DNA of 64,000 nucleotides from positions 1 to 64,000 of the forward strand of contig JALFAD010000059.1 in the NCBI GenBank assembly GCA_022772525.1, written 5' to 3'. Below are positions 45,716 through 54,096 of the stretch, piece by piece. Each line of letters opens with the position of its first letter. The stretch's first letter is position 1. The notes below the pieces were generated by a model. That model did no database searches. It was not told where the DNA came from and saw nothing but the letters and a program-made list of their open reading frames with translations. The position numbers and the translations under genes were made by a program. Source of the DNA: Clostridiales bacterium (GTDB lineage Bacteria; Bacillota; Clostridia; Oscillospirales; Oscillospiraceae).

Positions 45716-47278
45716 TTAGATCATGCTTGCTTCCCAGCAGGCGGGCGCTTCCAAACCCATCATCTTTACGATGGTGGGGGCCACGTTAGCAAGGCCGTAG
45801 TGACCATCCTTAATGACCCAGTCGTGGTCCTTATCATAGATGATGAAAGGAACGGGGTTCAGGGAATGGGCGGTGCGGACAGAGGTCTTGCCCTTCTTGG
45901 TCTCGGTCATCTGGTCGGCGTTGCCGTGGTCAGCCGTAATCAGGACAGTGTAGCCGTACTTGTCGGCGGCTTCCAGAATGGCCTTCAGGCCGTTATCCAC
46001 GCACTCCATGGCGTACACCACCGCCTCCATGACGCCAGTGTGGCCCACCATGTCGCCGTTGGGGTAATTGCAGCGCAGGAACTGAAATTTCTTGGAAGCC
46101 ATGTTGGCAACCATTTTCTCGGTGATCTCCTTAGACTTCATAGCGGGAGCCTGCTCGAAGGGGATGACATCGGAGGGCACTTCCTCGTAGACTTCCAGAT
46201 TCTCGTCCACCTTGCCGGAGCGGTTACCATTCCAGAAGTAGGTGACGTGACCGTACTTCTGGGTCTCGGACAGGGCGTACTCGTGGATGCCGGCCTTGCA
46301 CAGCACCTCGGTTAGGGTGTTGGTAATGACGGGGGGCTGCACCAGATAGTGCTCAGGGATATTCAGGTCGCCGTCGTACTGCAGCATACCGGCAAACTTC
46401 ACGCCGGTGTAGTCGCCCCGGTCGAACTTGTCAAAGTCCTTGCGGTCGAAAGCCAGAGAGATTTCCTGCGCCCGGTCGCCCCGGAAGTTAAAGAGAATCA
46501 CGCTGTCGCCGTTGGCAATTTTCGCCACAGGCTCGCCGTTCCGGGCGATGACGAAAGCGGGCAGGTCCTGATCGATGCAGCCGATCTCGGCCCGGTAGGT
46601 TTCGATAGCCTCCCTGGCGGAAGCGAACATCCGGCCCTGACCCTGCACATGGGTGCGCCAACCCTTCTCCACCATGGCCCAGTTGGCTTCGTAACGGTCC
46701 ATGGTGATCTGCATACGGCCGCCGCCGGAGGCGATGGCGTAGTCGCAGCCGTCGGTGCTGAGCTCGGTCAGCACCTTCTCCAGCATCTCCACGTACTCCA
46801 AAGCGGAGGTGGCGGGCACGTCACGACCGTCCAGCAGGATGTGGCAGTAGGCCTTCTTCACACCCTCAGCGTGGGCCTGCCGCAGCAGGGCGATCAGGTG
46901 GTGGATATTGGAGTGGACGTTGCCGTCGGACAGCAGGCCCAGGAAGTGCATAGCCTTCCCGGTCAGGGCATTGGCAACCAGATCCTTCCAGGTTTCAGAA
47001 GCGTACAAAGCGCCATTTTCGATGGACTCGCCCACCAGTTTGGCGCCCTGAGAGTAGACCTGACCACAGCCCAGCGCGTTGTGACCGACCTCAGAATTGC
47101 CCATATCCTCATCGCTGGGCAGGCCGACGGCGGTGCCGTGGGCTTTCAGGTAAGTATGGGGGCAGGTTTCCAGCAGCATATCCAGCGTAGGAGTCTTTGC
47201 AACCGCGACCGCGTCGCCGCTGCCGCCGTCACCCTTACCAACGCCGTCCATAATGACCAGTACAATCGGTTTTTCCAT
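45716..47278 (-). CDS. gpmI: 2,3-bisphosphoglycerate-independent phosphoglycerate mutase
   Basis: 520-residue alkaline-phosphatase-superfamily enzyme of glycolysis converting 3- to 2-phosphoglycerate with Mn2+. N-terminal metal motif VLVIMDGVG; the phosphorylated Ser lies in DEDMGNSEVGHNALG; HILLDGRDVPATSA and LITADHGNADQM supply further ligands. The start at 47278 has GGAGG; the track start 14 codons earlier has none. No other glycolytic gene is adjacent. Confidence 0.95.
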   Translation of the reverse strand: MEKPIVLVIMDGVGKGDGGSGDAVAVAKTPTLDMLLETCPHTYLKAHGTAVGLPSDEDMGNSEVGHNALGCGQVYSQGAKLVGESIENGALYASETWKDLVANALTGKAMHFLGLLSDGNVHSNIHHLIALLRQAHAEGVKKAYCHILLDGRDVPATSALEYVEMLEKVLTELSTDGCDYAIASGGGRMQITMDRYEANWAMVEKGWRTHVQGQGRMFASAREAIETYRAEIGCIDQDLPAFVIARNGEPVAKIANGDSVILFNFRGDRAQEISLAFDRKDFDKFDRGDYTGVKFAGMLQYDGDLNIPEHYLVQPPVITNTLTEVLCKAGIHEYALSETQKYGHVTYFWNGNRSGKVDENLEVYEEVPSDVIPFEQAPAMKSKEITEKMVANMASKKFQFLRCNYPNGDMVGHTGVMEAVVYAMECVDNGLKAILEAADKYGYTVLITADHGNADQMTETKKGKTSVRTAHSLNPVPFIIYDKDHDWVIKDGHYGLANVAPTIVKMMGLEAPACWEASMI

Positions 47279-47461
47279 AATGTTTAACCTCCAAAAGCGA
47301 GTTTTCGCGCAGTTTTGCATTTTATTAGTCTCCTTATTTTACATCATATTGACGCAAGTTACAACTACTTTTTTATTTTTTCCGTTCCGAACAAAAAAAC
47401 TCCCGGGATCCTCACAAAATGGGTGATTTTCCCGGAAGTTGTTAAAAATATTTTAAGCAGG

Positions 47462-47611
47462 GCTTCCCCTTTGGGGAAGCTGGCAAAAATCTTTGATTCT
47501 TGACTGAAGCGGGCAGAGATCGTCCGAAAACAAAACGCACTCCGGCAAGTTCGTACTGGGATTACCTCTTCCAGCAGCCCTTCGGGCTGCTACCTTCCCC
47601 AAAGGGGAAGG
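47462..47611. repeat. CTTCCCC-family MITE-like element
   Basis: Bounded by GCTTCCCC-TTT-GGGGAAGC on the left and CCTTCCCC-AAA-GGGGAAGG on the right, with a second hairpin GCAGCCC-TTC-GGGCTGC beside the right palindrome. Architecture and ACCTCTTCC spacing match the DUF559 cassette end at 21372-21421. No gene lies inside its ~150 bp. Confidence 0.8.
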
Positions 47612-47618
47612 CATTTTA

Positions 47619-48596
47619 TCAATACCGTCCCTTGCGGCTGACGCCCCGGAAGATCATGGTGCCTGCCAGCAGCATGGTCAGCACGCCGGCAATAATGACC
47701 ATGCCGATCCAGCCGTCGCCCCCCACCTTCTCCACCGGGTTCACAGGTTCGGTTGCCTCGGTGGTTTCTTCCGTAGTTTCGACCGTGGTTTCCTCCGTGG
47801 TGGCTTCGGTGGTGGGCTCCGTTGTTTCCTCGGTAGTAGGAACGGTGGTCGCTTCCGTAGTCTCCGGCACGGTGGTGGGCGGCACCGTTGCTTCCTCCGT
47901 GGCTTCCGTCTCCGCAAGCGCCGCCACAGCCGCTTCTGCCGCTTCCGTTTCTTCCTCAGTTTCCTCCGTGGAATCCACTTCTACCGTTGTTTTGGTGTCC
48001 TTCACCGGCAGGTTGTCGGGGTCAAAGTTGCCCATCATGATGCCCAAATTGCCGCCGTAGCTGCTGATCAGGCTGGAAGTATACTCACTGGGCCAGGGGT
48101 TATTGGTGGGGAAAAACACGGCGATGTAGTTGCCCGTCCACAGGCAGCTGTCATTGAACCGGGGCATCCCCCCGTCGCAGTACACATATTTCAGGCTATC
48201 ACAGCCCCGGAAAGACTGGGCGCCAAAGCTGCGGAAGGTAGCAGGCAGGTGGATGTACTCGATATCCTCGCAGCCATAGAAGGCCTTTTCTCCGATCTCC
48301 ACCAGTGCGTCGCCAAAATCCACGGTCTCCAGCCGGTCACAGCCGGAGAAATTCTCTTTGCCGACTTTGGTCACGCCGCCCTCCAGCACCACATGGTCGA
48401 TCTTTGTCTTGTAGTCCGCCCAAGGGCAGCCGTCCTCCATGTCACCGCTGCCGGTGACGGTGAGGGTATAATTCTCCAGCTTCCAGGTCAGCCCCTCGCC
48501 GCAGCTGCCGCTGGCGCTGACCGCTCCCGCTGCGGGGGCCAGCAGCATGAGCAGCAGACCTACCAGCAGAAGATTCATAATCCATCTTTTTTTCAT
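47619..48596 (-). CDS. surface leucine-rich-repeat protein with T/E-rich stalk
   Basis: 325 residues. The signal peptide (MKKRWIMNLLLVGLLLMLL) is followed by BspA-type LRR_5 repeats (about 60-150: YKTKIDHVVLEGGVTKVGKENFSGCDRLETVDFG...). An 80-residue Thr/Glu/Val stalk (PTTVPETTEATTVPTTEE-like) and a C-terminal membrane helix with basic tail follow. It is probably a cell-surface binding protein held by its C-terminal anchor. The ATG at 48596 has AAAGG nine bases upstream, whereas the upstream Met sits on the ribosome binding site. Downstream of recG by 29 bases. Confidence 0.82.
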   Translation of the reverse strand: MKKRWIMNLLLVGLLLMLLAPAAGAVSASGSCGEGLTWKLENYTLTVTGSGDMEDGCPWADYKTKIDHVVLEGGVTKVGKENFSGCDRLETVDFGDALVEIGEKAFYGCEDIEYIHLPATFRSFGAQSFRGCDSLKYVYCDGGMPRFNDSCLWTGNYIAVFFPTNNPWPSEYTSSLISSYGGNLGIMMGNFDPDNLPVKDTKTTVEVDSTEETEEETEAAEAAVAALAETEATEEATVPPTTVPETTEATTVPTTEETTEPTTEATTEETTVETTEETTEATEPVNPVEKVGGDGWIGMVIIAGVLTMLLAGTMIFRGVSRKGRY

Positions 48597-48625
48597 GGGT
48601 TTCATCCTTTCTTTCAGGAAAATGC

Positions 48626-50674
48626 TCAATTCATCGTTCCCTCGGAACGGGCAAACAATTCTCCGATCCGCTCCCGCAGAGCGTTCGCCTCCGGGGTATC
48701 CTCGGCGCCGTGCTCCTCGATCCACCGGGCCGAGGCGGTCTGGGCCTCCTTCAGCGTCGTGAGGTCACAACTCAGATCCGCCACCCGGAAGGCGGGCAGC
48801 CCCGACTGCCGGGAACCAAAAAAGTCGCCGGGGCCGCGGAGCTTCAGGTCCTCCTCCGCAATCTTGAAGCCGTCTGTAGTTTTGCACAGGGCTTTCAGCC
48901 GCTGCAGAGTCTCTGGGTTCCGGTTGCGGGTGGTGAGGATGCAGTAGCTTTTCGCCTTGCCCCGGCCTACCCGGCCCCGCAGCTGGTGCAGCTGGCTCAG
49001 GCCAAACCGGTCGGCGTCCTCAATGACCATCAGAGTGGCGTTGGGCACATCCACCCCTACCTCGATCACTGTCGTAGCCACCATCACATCCGCCTCGCCC
49101 CGGGCGAAGGACGCCATGGCGGTTTCCTTTTCCGCGCCCTTCATCTGCCCATGGAGCAGAGCAATCCGCAGATCGGGGAAAACCGTCTGCTGTAGGGTTT
49201 CCGCCCAAGCGGAGGCCGCCTTCACCCCCAGCTCCTGATTTTCCTCCACCGCCGGGCAGACCACGAAGCACTGATGTCCCTCCCTGACCTGCTTGCGGAT
49301 AAAGGCGTTGATGCGGGGGCGGTAGCTCTCCCCCACAAGGAATGTGTCCACCGTTTCTCTGCCGGGGGGCAGCTCGTCTAAGATCGACACGTCCAAATCG
49401 CCGTACATTAAAAGCGCCAGGGTTCTGGGGATGGGGGTCGCAGACATGACCAGCAGATGGGGGTCTTCCCCTTTCGCCGGCAGCTTCGACCGCTGGGCCA
49501 CGCCGAAGCGGTGCTGCTCGTCGGCAATCACCAGCCCCAAATCCAGAAACTGGGTGGCGTCCGTCAGCAGTGCGTGGGTGCCCACGATCACTGCGGTCTG
49601 TCCGGAAGACAGCCGCTCCCGCACCTCCCGCTTCTGCTTTGGAGTCATGGAACCGGTAAGAAGGTCAACGGACACTCCCAGTGGGTCAAACAGCTTTTTC
49701 AGGGAGGCGTAATGCTGCTCGGCGAGGATTTCCGTGGGGGCCATCAGGGCGGTCTGTTTTCCGTTGTTCGCCGCGCAGAAAGCGGCGGCAGCCGCCACCA
49801 TGGTCTTGCCGCTGCCCACGTCTCCCTGCACCAGCCGGTTCATGGGCGCGCCTCTGCCAAAATCCGACAGAATCTCTTCAATCGCCCGCTGCTGGGCGCC
49901 GGTGAGGGTAAAGGGCAGCGCGCCATAAAAGGGCTTCATGTTCAAATTCGTGTAAGGAGCCGTTTTTTTCTCCGCCCGGGATGCCCGCATCAGGGAAAGC
50001 CCAGCGGAAAACACGAAGAACTCCTCAAAAATCAGCCGCTTTTTCGCCTGCTGAGCCTGCTCCATATTCTTTGGCTGATGGATGGCGAAATAGGCCTCTT
50101 TTGCAGGCAGAATATCATACGCCCGCCGTACAGGCTCTGGCAGAATCTCCGCCGGCGGGTCACAGACCGCCAGTGCCTGAGCGATGGTTTTCAGCATGAC
50201 TCCGTTGCTCAGCCCCGCCGTCAGCGGATAGATGGGCAGAATTCTTCGGGTGGTAATACCCGGGGTCTCCGGCGATTCAAAAACCGGATTCGTCATATTG
50301 TAGCCCACGAAATCCCCGCTGACCACACCGTAAAATATGTACTCTTTTCCGTATTGCAGCTGTTCCGCCGCAAAGCGGTTGTTGAAAAAGGTCACGTTCA
50401 GCCGCCCGGAGGTATCCGCCAGCTGCACCTTGGTCATATCCAGCCCTTTGCGGATGTGGGCGGTTCTGGGGGTGTTCATCACCATGGCCTTGAAGCAGGC
50501 TGGCACATCCGGGGTCAGCGACCCGATGGGCACCAGCCGGGTCCGGTCCTCATAGCCCCGGGGAAAGTGGCAGATCAGGTCGCCCAGCGTAAAAATATTC
50601 AGATTGGCAAATTGCTTTGCCCGGGCCTCGCCGACCCCCTTGAGGATCGTCACCGGGTCCTTGAGCCGCGCCAT
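48626..50674 (-). CDS. recG: ATP-dependent DNA helicase RecG
   Basis: 682-residue superfamily 2 helicase that remodels stalled forks and Holliday junctions. The N-terminal wedge domain contains VTILKGVGEARAKQF. Walker A is VQGDVGSGKTMVAAAA, DEAD-box variant VIADEQHRFGV, motif III VMSATPIPRTL, and motif VI QLHQLRGRVGRGKAKSYC. The start is probably the ATG at 50674, though a GTG two codons upstream is also possible. The gene order recG-LRR protein is unusual but co-directional. Confidence 0.95.
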   Translation of the reverse strand: MARLKDPVTILKGVGEARAKQFANLNIFTLGDLICHFPRGYEDRTRLVPIGSLTPDVPACFKAMVMNTPRTAHIRKGLDMTKVQLADTSGRLNVTFFNNRFAAEQLQYGKEYIFYGVVSGDFVGYNMTNPVFESPETPGITTRRILPIYPLTAGLSNGVMLKTIAQALAVCDPPAEILPEPVRRAYDILPAKEAYFAIHQPKNMEQAQQAKKRLIFEEFFVFSAGLSLMRASRAEKKTAPYTNLNMKPFYGALPFTLTGAQQRAIEEILSDFGRGAPMNRLVQGDVGSGKTMVAAAAAFCAANNGKQTALMAPTEILAEQHYASLKKLFDPLGVSVDLLTGSMTPKQKREVRERLSSGQTAVIVGTHALLTDATQFLDLGLVIADEQHRFGVAQRSKLPAKGEDPHLLVMSATPIPRTLALLMYGDLDVSILDELPPGRETVDTFLVGESYRPRINAFIRKQVREGHQCFVVCPAVEENQELGVKAASAWAETLQQTVFPDLRIALLHGQMKGAEKETAMASFARGEADVMVATTVIEVGVDVPNATLMVIEDADRFGLSQLHQLRGRVGRGKAKSYCILTTRNRNPETLQRLKALCKTTDGFKIAEEDLKLRGPGDFFGSRQSGLPAFRVADLSCDLTTLKEAQTASARWIEEHGAEDTPEANALRERIGELFARSEGTMN

Positions 50675-50784
50675 GACCACACCGCCTTAAATATCAACTA
50701 ACAGTAACATTATAACCCCGCTGCCGCCAGAAAGCAACGAAATTCTTCCACGTGTTTTCGACAGGCTTCGAAACGAATGGCATG

Positions 50785-50815
50785 AAAAAACTCCCTCCAG
50801 AAAAACGGGAGGGAG
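50785..50815 (-). terminator. terminator after rpsT
   Basis: Minus strand CTCCCTCCC-gtttttct-GGAGGGAG followed by TTTTTTC. Confidence 0.88.
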
Positions 50816-50830
50816 ATATTTTCAGAGAAA

Positions 50831-51094
50831 TCAGGCCAGCTTGTTCAGCTGCAGCGTCATGCTGCTCTTCTTGCGGGCAGCGTTGTTCTTGTGCAGCAGG
50901 CCCTTGACAACAGCCTGATCCACAGCCTTGACAGCCACCTTGTAGGCGGCCTCGGCAGCAGCCTTGTCACCGGACACCACAGCGGCGTTGAACTTCTTCA
51001 GGTCGGTCTTCAGCTCAGACTTGTTGGCCTTGTTCTTCTCGTAAGCAATCTTGGAAGAAAGGACATCCTTCTTGGAGGACTTGATGTTGGGCAT
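50831..51094 (-). CDS. rpsT: 30S ribosomal protein S20
   Basis: 87-residue three-helix ribosomal protein that binds 16S rRNA. Starts MPNIKSSKKDVLSSKIAYEKNKANKSELK and ends with KGLLHKNNAARKKSSMTLQLNKLA. The ATG at 51094 with GGAGGTGAAATCC is the correct start; the track begins three codons early. Own promoter and terminator. Confidence 0.96.
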   Translation of the reverse strand: MPNIKSSKKDVLSSKIAYEKNKANKSELKTDLKKFNAAVVSGDKAAAEAAYKVAVKAVDQAVVKGLLHKNNAARKKSSMTLQLNKLA

Positions 51095-51134
51095 GGATTT
51101 CACCTCCTTGTGTTAGCTTTCCATACAGACACAC

Positions 51135-51163
51135 ATTATAGCGTCTTTTCAAGACAAAATCAA
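51135..51163 (-). promoter_or_regulatory. promoter for rpsT
   Basis: Minus strand TTGATT, 17-bp spacer, TATAAT, about 40 bases before the start codon. Confidence 0.8.
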
Positions 51164-51338
51164 CCCCCTTTTTGAATTTTTTTCCCATTGCCGGGACGGG
51201 CCGGTTTTCCCGTCCGGCGGGATGCCTGTCAAGCCCCAAATTTTGCACAAAGAAAACGCCTTGGTAAAAATCCACCACAACCGAAAAAGTGGGTTTTTCC
51301 CGGCATGACCGGTTCCGTCTTATGTCAACCGGAAATGA

Positions 51339-51460
51339 ATATCCACAATCTCCCCTTCCTGTGGAAAACTCCTGTGGATAAACATGTGGAGAATGTGGAA
51401 AACTTTGAGTTATCAACAGGTATCCCGCCACTTTTGTTTTCCACCATCTCCTGTGGAAAG
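51339..51460. other. DnaA-box cluster (oriC-like region)
   Basis: In 80 bp there is a perfect reverse DnaA box TGTGGATAA (51373) plus five one-mismatch boxes: ATATCCACA (51339), TGTGGAAAA (51360 and 51394), TGTGGAGAA (51385) and TTATCAACA (51410). A two-mismatch copy follows at 51452. An A/T-rich stretch with several T and A runs follows at 51533-51585. Genes to the left are minus and those to the right plus. No dnaA is nearby. Confidence 0.75.
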
Positions 51461-51702
51461 CCTGCATATGTATTTGCATATCGCCGTCCGGTGGTTGCAA
51501 ACGCCCGCGTTACGTCACCGCGATGGAGGTCCGTTTTTTCTTCAAAAAATCTTAAAAAAGTTTACAATCCGTAAAATTTACGTGTCACACTTTGTTACCA
51601 TCCTTCTGCACGCCCCGAAAATTTGTGAAAAACCGCCAAAGATCCTTCCGTATCTTTTCCCGGCAACCGGGCATACTGAGCGTAGACGCCGCAGGAAATC
51701 TC

Positions 51703-51866
51703 AGGAACCTCTGAATTAAATCGGCAAGAGCTGGTGGCGAGGGGTTTTGGCTCAGCCGAAAGTAGTGAAATTGTGGGAATACTTTGTGTATTTCCCAATT
51801 TCAGTGCTGCGCGGATGGGGCAAAAGGCCCATCATCCAGCCGCAGTCGATTGATTCAGGGGTTCCC
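51703..51866. repeat. MITE-like element with CTCTGA termini, copy 2
   Basis: 164 bp bounded by AGGAACCTCTGAATTAAATC and GATTGATTCAGGGGTTCCC, inverted repeats of each other. The interior matches copy 1 at 43.4 kb. It ends 40 bases before the sigG start codon. Confidence 0.8.
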
Positions 51867-51905
51867 TCATCCATGCGGCGATATTTGGAAGCTGTGGAGG
51901 TTTCT

Positions 51906-52685
51906 ATGCAGGGAAAAGTGGAGATCTGCGGCGTGAATACGTCCAAACTCAGCGTTTTGTCCCCTGTGGAAATGGATGTACTGCTCCGCCGGGCCCGGCA
52001 GGGCGACACAGATGCCCGGCAGAAGCTCATTGAAGGCAATCTGCGGCTGGTGCTTTCCGTGATCCAGCGCTTCGATAAGCGGGGCGAAAACCCCGACGAT
52101 CTGTTTCAGGTGGGCTGTATCGGCCTCATCAAGGCAATCACCAATTTCGACCCGGAAAAGCAGGTCAAGTTTTCCACATACGGCGTTCCTATGATCGCCG
52201 GGGAAGTACGGCGCTACCTCAGGGACAACAGCGCCATCCGGGTCTCCCGATCTATCCGGGATGTTGCCTACCGGGTTTTGCAGTGCAAGGATGCCATGAC
52301 TGCCCGTATGGACCGGGAGCCGACGCTGGAGGAGATTGCCCGGGAGCTGGGCCTTCCACAGGAAGAGGTCAGTCAGGCGCTGGACGCGGTGTGCACCCCG
52401 GTGAGTCTGTTCGACCCCGTCTATGCCGACGGCGGCGACCCTCTGACGGTGATGGATCAGGTGCGGGACACCAAAAACACCGAGGACGGCTGGATGGACC
52501 ACATCACCCTGCAAAACGCCTTTCAGGCCCTGAGTAGCCGGGAAAAGCAGATTTTATCCCTCCGATTCTATGACGGAAAGACCCAGATGGAGGTTGCCAG
52601 CACGCTGGGTATCTCCCAGGCTCAGGTGTCCCGGCTGGAAAAGGGGGCCATCAGCTCCATGCGAAAGTCCGTCACAGTCTCTTGA
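51906..52685 (+). CDS. sigG: RNA polymerase sporulation sigma factor SigG
   Basis: 259-residue sigma-70 family factor active in the forespore. The N-terminal VEICGVNTSKLSVL segment is typical of SigG. Region 2 contains NLRLVLSVIQRFDKRGENPDDLFQVGCIGLIKAI; region 4 contains LSSREKQILSLRFYDGKTQMEVA followed by ISQAQVSRLEKGAI. The ATG at 51906 has GGAGG five bases upstream. The track ORF extends into the MITE-like element and is rejected. A YlmC/YmxH-like gene follows, as in other Clostridia. sigE and spoIIGA are not adjacent. Confidence 0.94.
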   Translation: MQGKVEICGVNTSKLSVLSPVEMDVLLRRARQGDTDARQKLIEGNLRLVLSVIQRFDKRGENPDDLFQVGCIGLIKAITNFDPEKQVKFSTYGVPMIAGEVRRYLRDNSAIRVSRSIRDVAYRVLQCKDAMTARMDREPTLEEIARELGLPQEEVSQALDAVCTPVSLFDPVYADGGDPLTVMDQVRDTKNTEDGWMDHITLQNAFQALSSREKQILSLRFYDGKTQMEVASTLGISQAQVSRLEKGAISSMRKSVTVS

Positions 52686-52799
52686 GTGTGGAGCGTGAAG
52701 TGTGGAGTGATGGTATCGCCTTCGGCGATGAATATAAACTCAGTCATCTCCACTCTTAACGCTTAACTCCTCACTCTCCGCTCTTTACTCTCCACTCTT
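52684..52799. repeat. palindrome built of GTGGAG-like units with UUCG hairpin
   Basis: AGTGTGGAGCGTGAAGTGTG on the left is mirrored by CTCCGCTCTTTACTCTCCAC-type units on the right. At the centre is the hairpin ATCGCC-TTC-GGCGAT. It fills the gap between sigG and ylmC and resembles in style the GATACAA palindrome at 45.6 kb. Confidence 0.65.
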
Positions 52800-52855
52800 T
52801 TACGCATATCCCCCGCCGCCAAAGCATAGGGTATTGCGAAAGGGGGGGCAGGGGT

Positions 52856-53128
52856 TTGTCCATCAATTTTTCCGACCTGCAATGCAAAGAGGTCATCTGT
52901 GTGGGCAACGGACAGCGGCTGGGGTTCGTGTCCAATGTGCAAATCGAGATTCCTGAGGGGAATATCTGCGCCATCGTGGTGCCCGGGCCCTGCCGGATTT
53001 TGGGGATCGCCGGACGCCACGAGGACTACATCATTCCATGGAACTGCATCAAAAAAATCGGCCCGGATATCGTTCTGGTGGATACCAAGCCGAACGACTG
53101 CCGTGTGCCGAGGAAAAAGCTGCTGTAG
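52856..53128 (+). CDS. YlmC/YmxH family sporulation protein (PRC-barrel)
   Basis: 90-residue PRC-barrel-like protein: INFSDLQCKEVICVGNGQRLGFVSNVQIE, then GIAGRHEDYIIPWNCIKKIGPDIVLV. Found beside sporulation sigma genes in Firmicutes; the molecular role is undefined. The start is a TTG at 52856 preceded by AAAGGGGGGG eight bases upstream. No ATG is available near the conserved N-terminus. Probably expressed with or after sigG. Confidence 0.85.
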   Translation: MSINFSDLQCKEVICVGNGQRLGFVSNVQIEIPEGNICAIVVPGPCRILGIAGRHEDYIIPWNCIKKIGPDIVLVDTKPNDCRVPRKKLL

Positions 53129-53162
53129 GACGAAATTTTCCAGATTTTTTTGGAAATAATAC

Positions 53163-53191
53163 TTGCAAATTCCGCTTTTATCCCTTATAAT
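53163..53191 (+). promoter_or_regulatory. promoter for rpsB-tsf
   Basis: TTGCAA, 17-bp spacer, TATAAT. It starts a leader of about 125 bases before rpsB. Confidence 0.85.
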
Positions 53192-53197
53192 AGCTCG

Positions 53198-53322
53198 GCA
53201 TAGGCTTGAGCCTGTGACAAAAATGCCACACACCCGGGGATCGCGCACCCCTGTGTTTCGGAAACGGAACGGGCAGCGCGGGATGATCGGGGTGGAGGAA
53301 AAAACAAAAGGAGAATATCAAA
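53198..53322 (+). promoter_or_regulatory. rpsB leader, possible autoregulatory structure
   Basis: The leader contains AGGCT-TG-AGCCT and a GC-rich imperfect stem (ACACA..GGGG with CCCC.GTGT). Long structured leaders often bind the encoded ribosomal protein. No known leader family is recognised. Confidence 0.35.
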
Positions 53323-54054
53323 ATGGCTGTCGTATCTATGAAGCAACTGCTGGAGGCCGGCGTGCACTTCGGTCATCAGACCCGCCGCTGGAACCCCAAA
53401 ATGGCTCCCTACATCTACACCGAGCGTAACGGTATCTACATCATCGACCTGCAGAAGACCGTTAAGAAGCTGGAGGAAGCCTACAACTTCGTTCGTGAAA
53501 CTACCGCTAACGGCGGCAACATCCTGTTCGTCGGCACCAAGAAGCAGGCGCAGGACGCCATCAAGGAAGAGGCTGCCCGCTGCGGCGGTTATTATGTCAA
53601 CTCCCGCTGGCTGGGCGGTATGCTGACCAACTTCCGCACCATGCGCTCCCGTATCGACCGTCTGGCTCAGCTGAAGAAGATGGAAGAGGACGGCACCTTC
53701 GCCATGCTGCCCAAGAAGGAAGTTATCAAGCATCAGGGCGAGATCGCCAAGCTGGAGAAGTACCTGGGCGGCGTCAAGGAAATGAAGAAGATTCCCGCTG
53801 CCATGTTTATCGTCGACCCCCGCAAGGAGCGCAACGCTATCGCCGAGGCCAAGAAGCTGAACATCCCTGTTGTGGCCATCGTGGACACCAACTGCGACCC
53901 CGATGAGATCGACTATGTGATTCCCGGCAACGACGATGCCATCCGCGCCATCCGTCTGATTGCTTCCGCCATGGCCAGCGCCGCCATCGAAGGCCGTCAG
54001 GGCGAGGACACCGAGGCTCCCGCTGAGGCTCCCGTCGAGGCTGCCGCCGAATAA
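53323..54054 (+). CDS. rpsB: 30S ribosomal protein S2
   Basis: 243-residue ribosomal protein of the small-subunit neck. Signatures: [21 protein letters not shown] near the start, [16 protein letters not shown], and [27 protein letters not shown]. An acidic Ala/Pro/Glu tail follows. AAAAGGAG precedes the ATG. Co-transcribed with tsf. Confidence 0.97.
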   Translation: MAVVSMKQLLEAGVHFGHQTRRWNPKMAPYIYTERNGIYIIDLQKTVKKLEEAYNFVRETTANGGNILFVGTKKQAQDAIKEEAARCGGYYVNSRWLGGMLTNFRTMRSRIDRLAQLKKMEEDGTFAMLPKKEVIKHQGEIAKLEKYLGGVKEMKKIPAAMFIVDPRKERNAIAEAKKLNIPVVAIVDTNCDPDEIDYVIPGNDDAIRAIRLIASAMASAAIEGRQGEDTEAPAEAPVEAAAE

Positions 54055-54096
54055 GCTGCCCTACCATACAATATAAGTATCAGGAGGAAATAGAAA

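Noticed and set aside
51188-51574. 128-aa plus-strand ORF and overlapping 161-aa minus ORF in the DnaA-box region
   Set aside because: No ribosome binding site and no recognisable protein features; the DnaA-box pattern explains the sequence better.
52804-52828. GCATA...GCATAG as a SigF/SigG promoter for ylmC
   Set aside because: Spacing of about 15 bp and a poor -10 make the match too weak to annotate.
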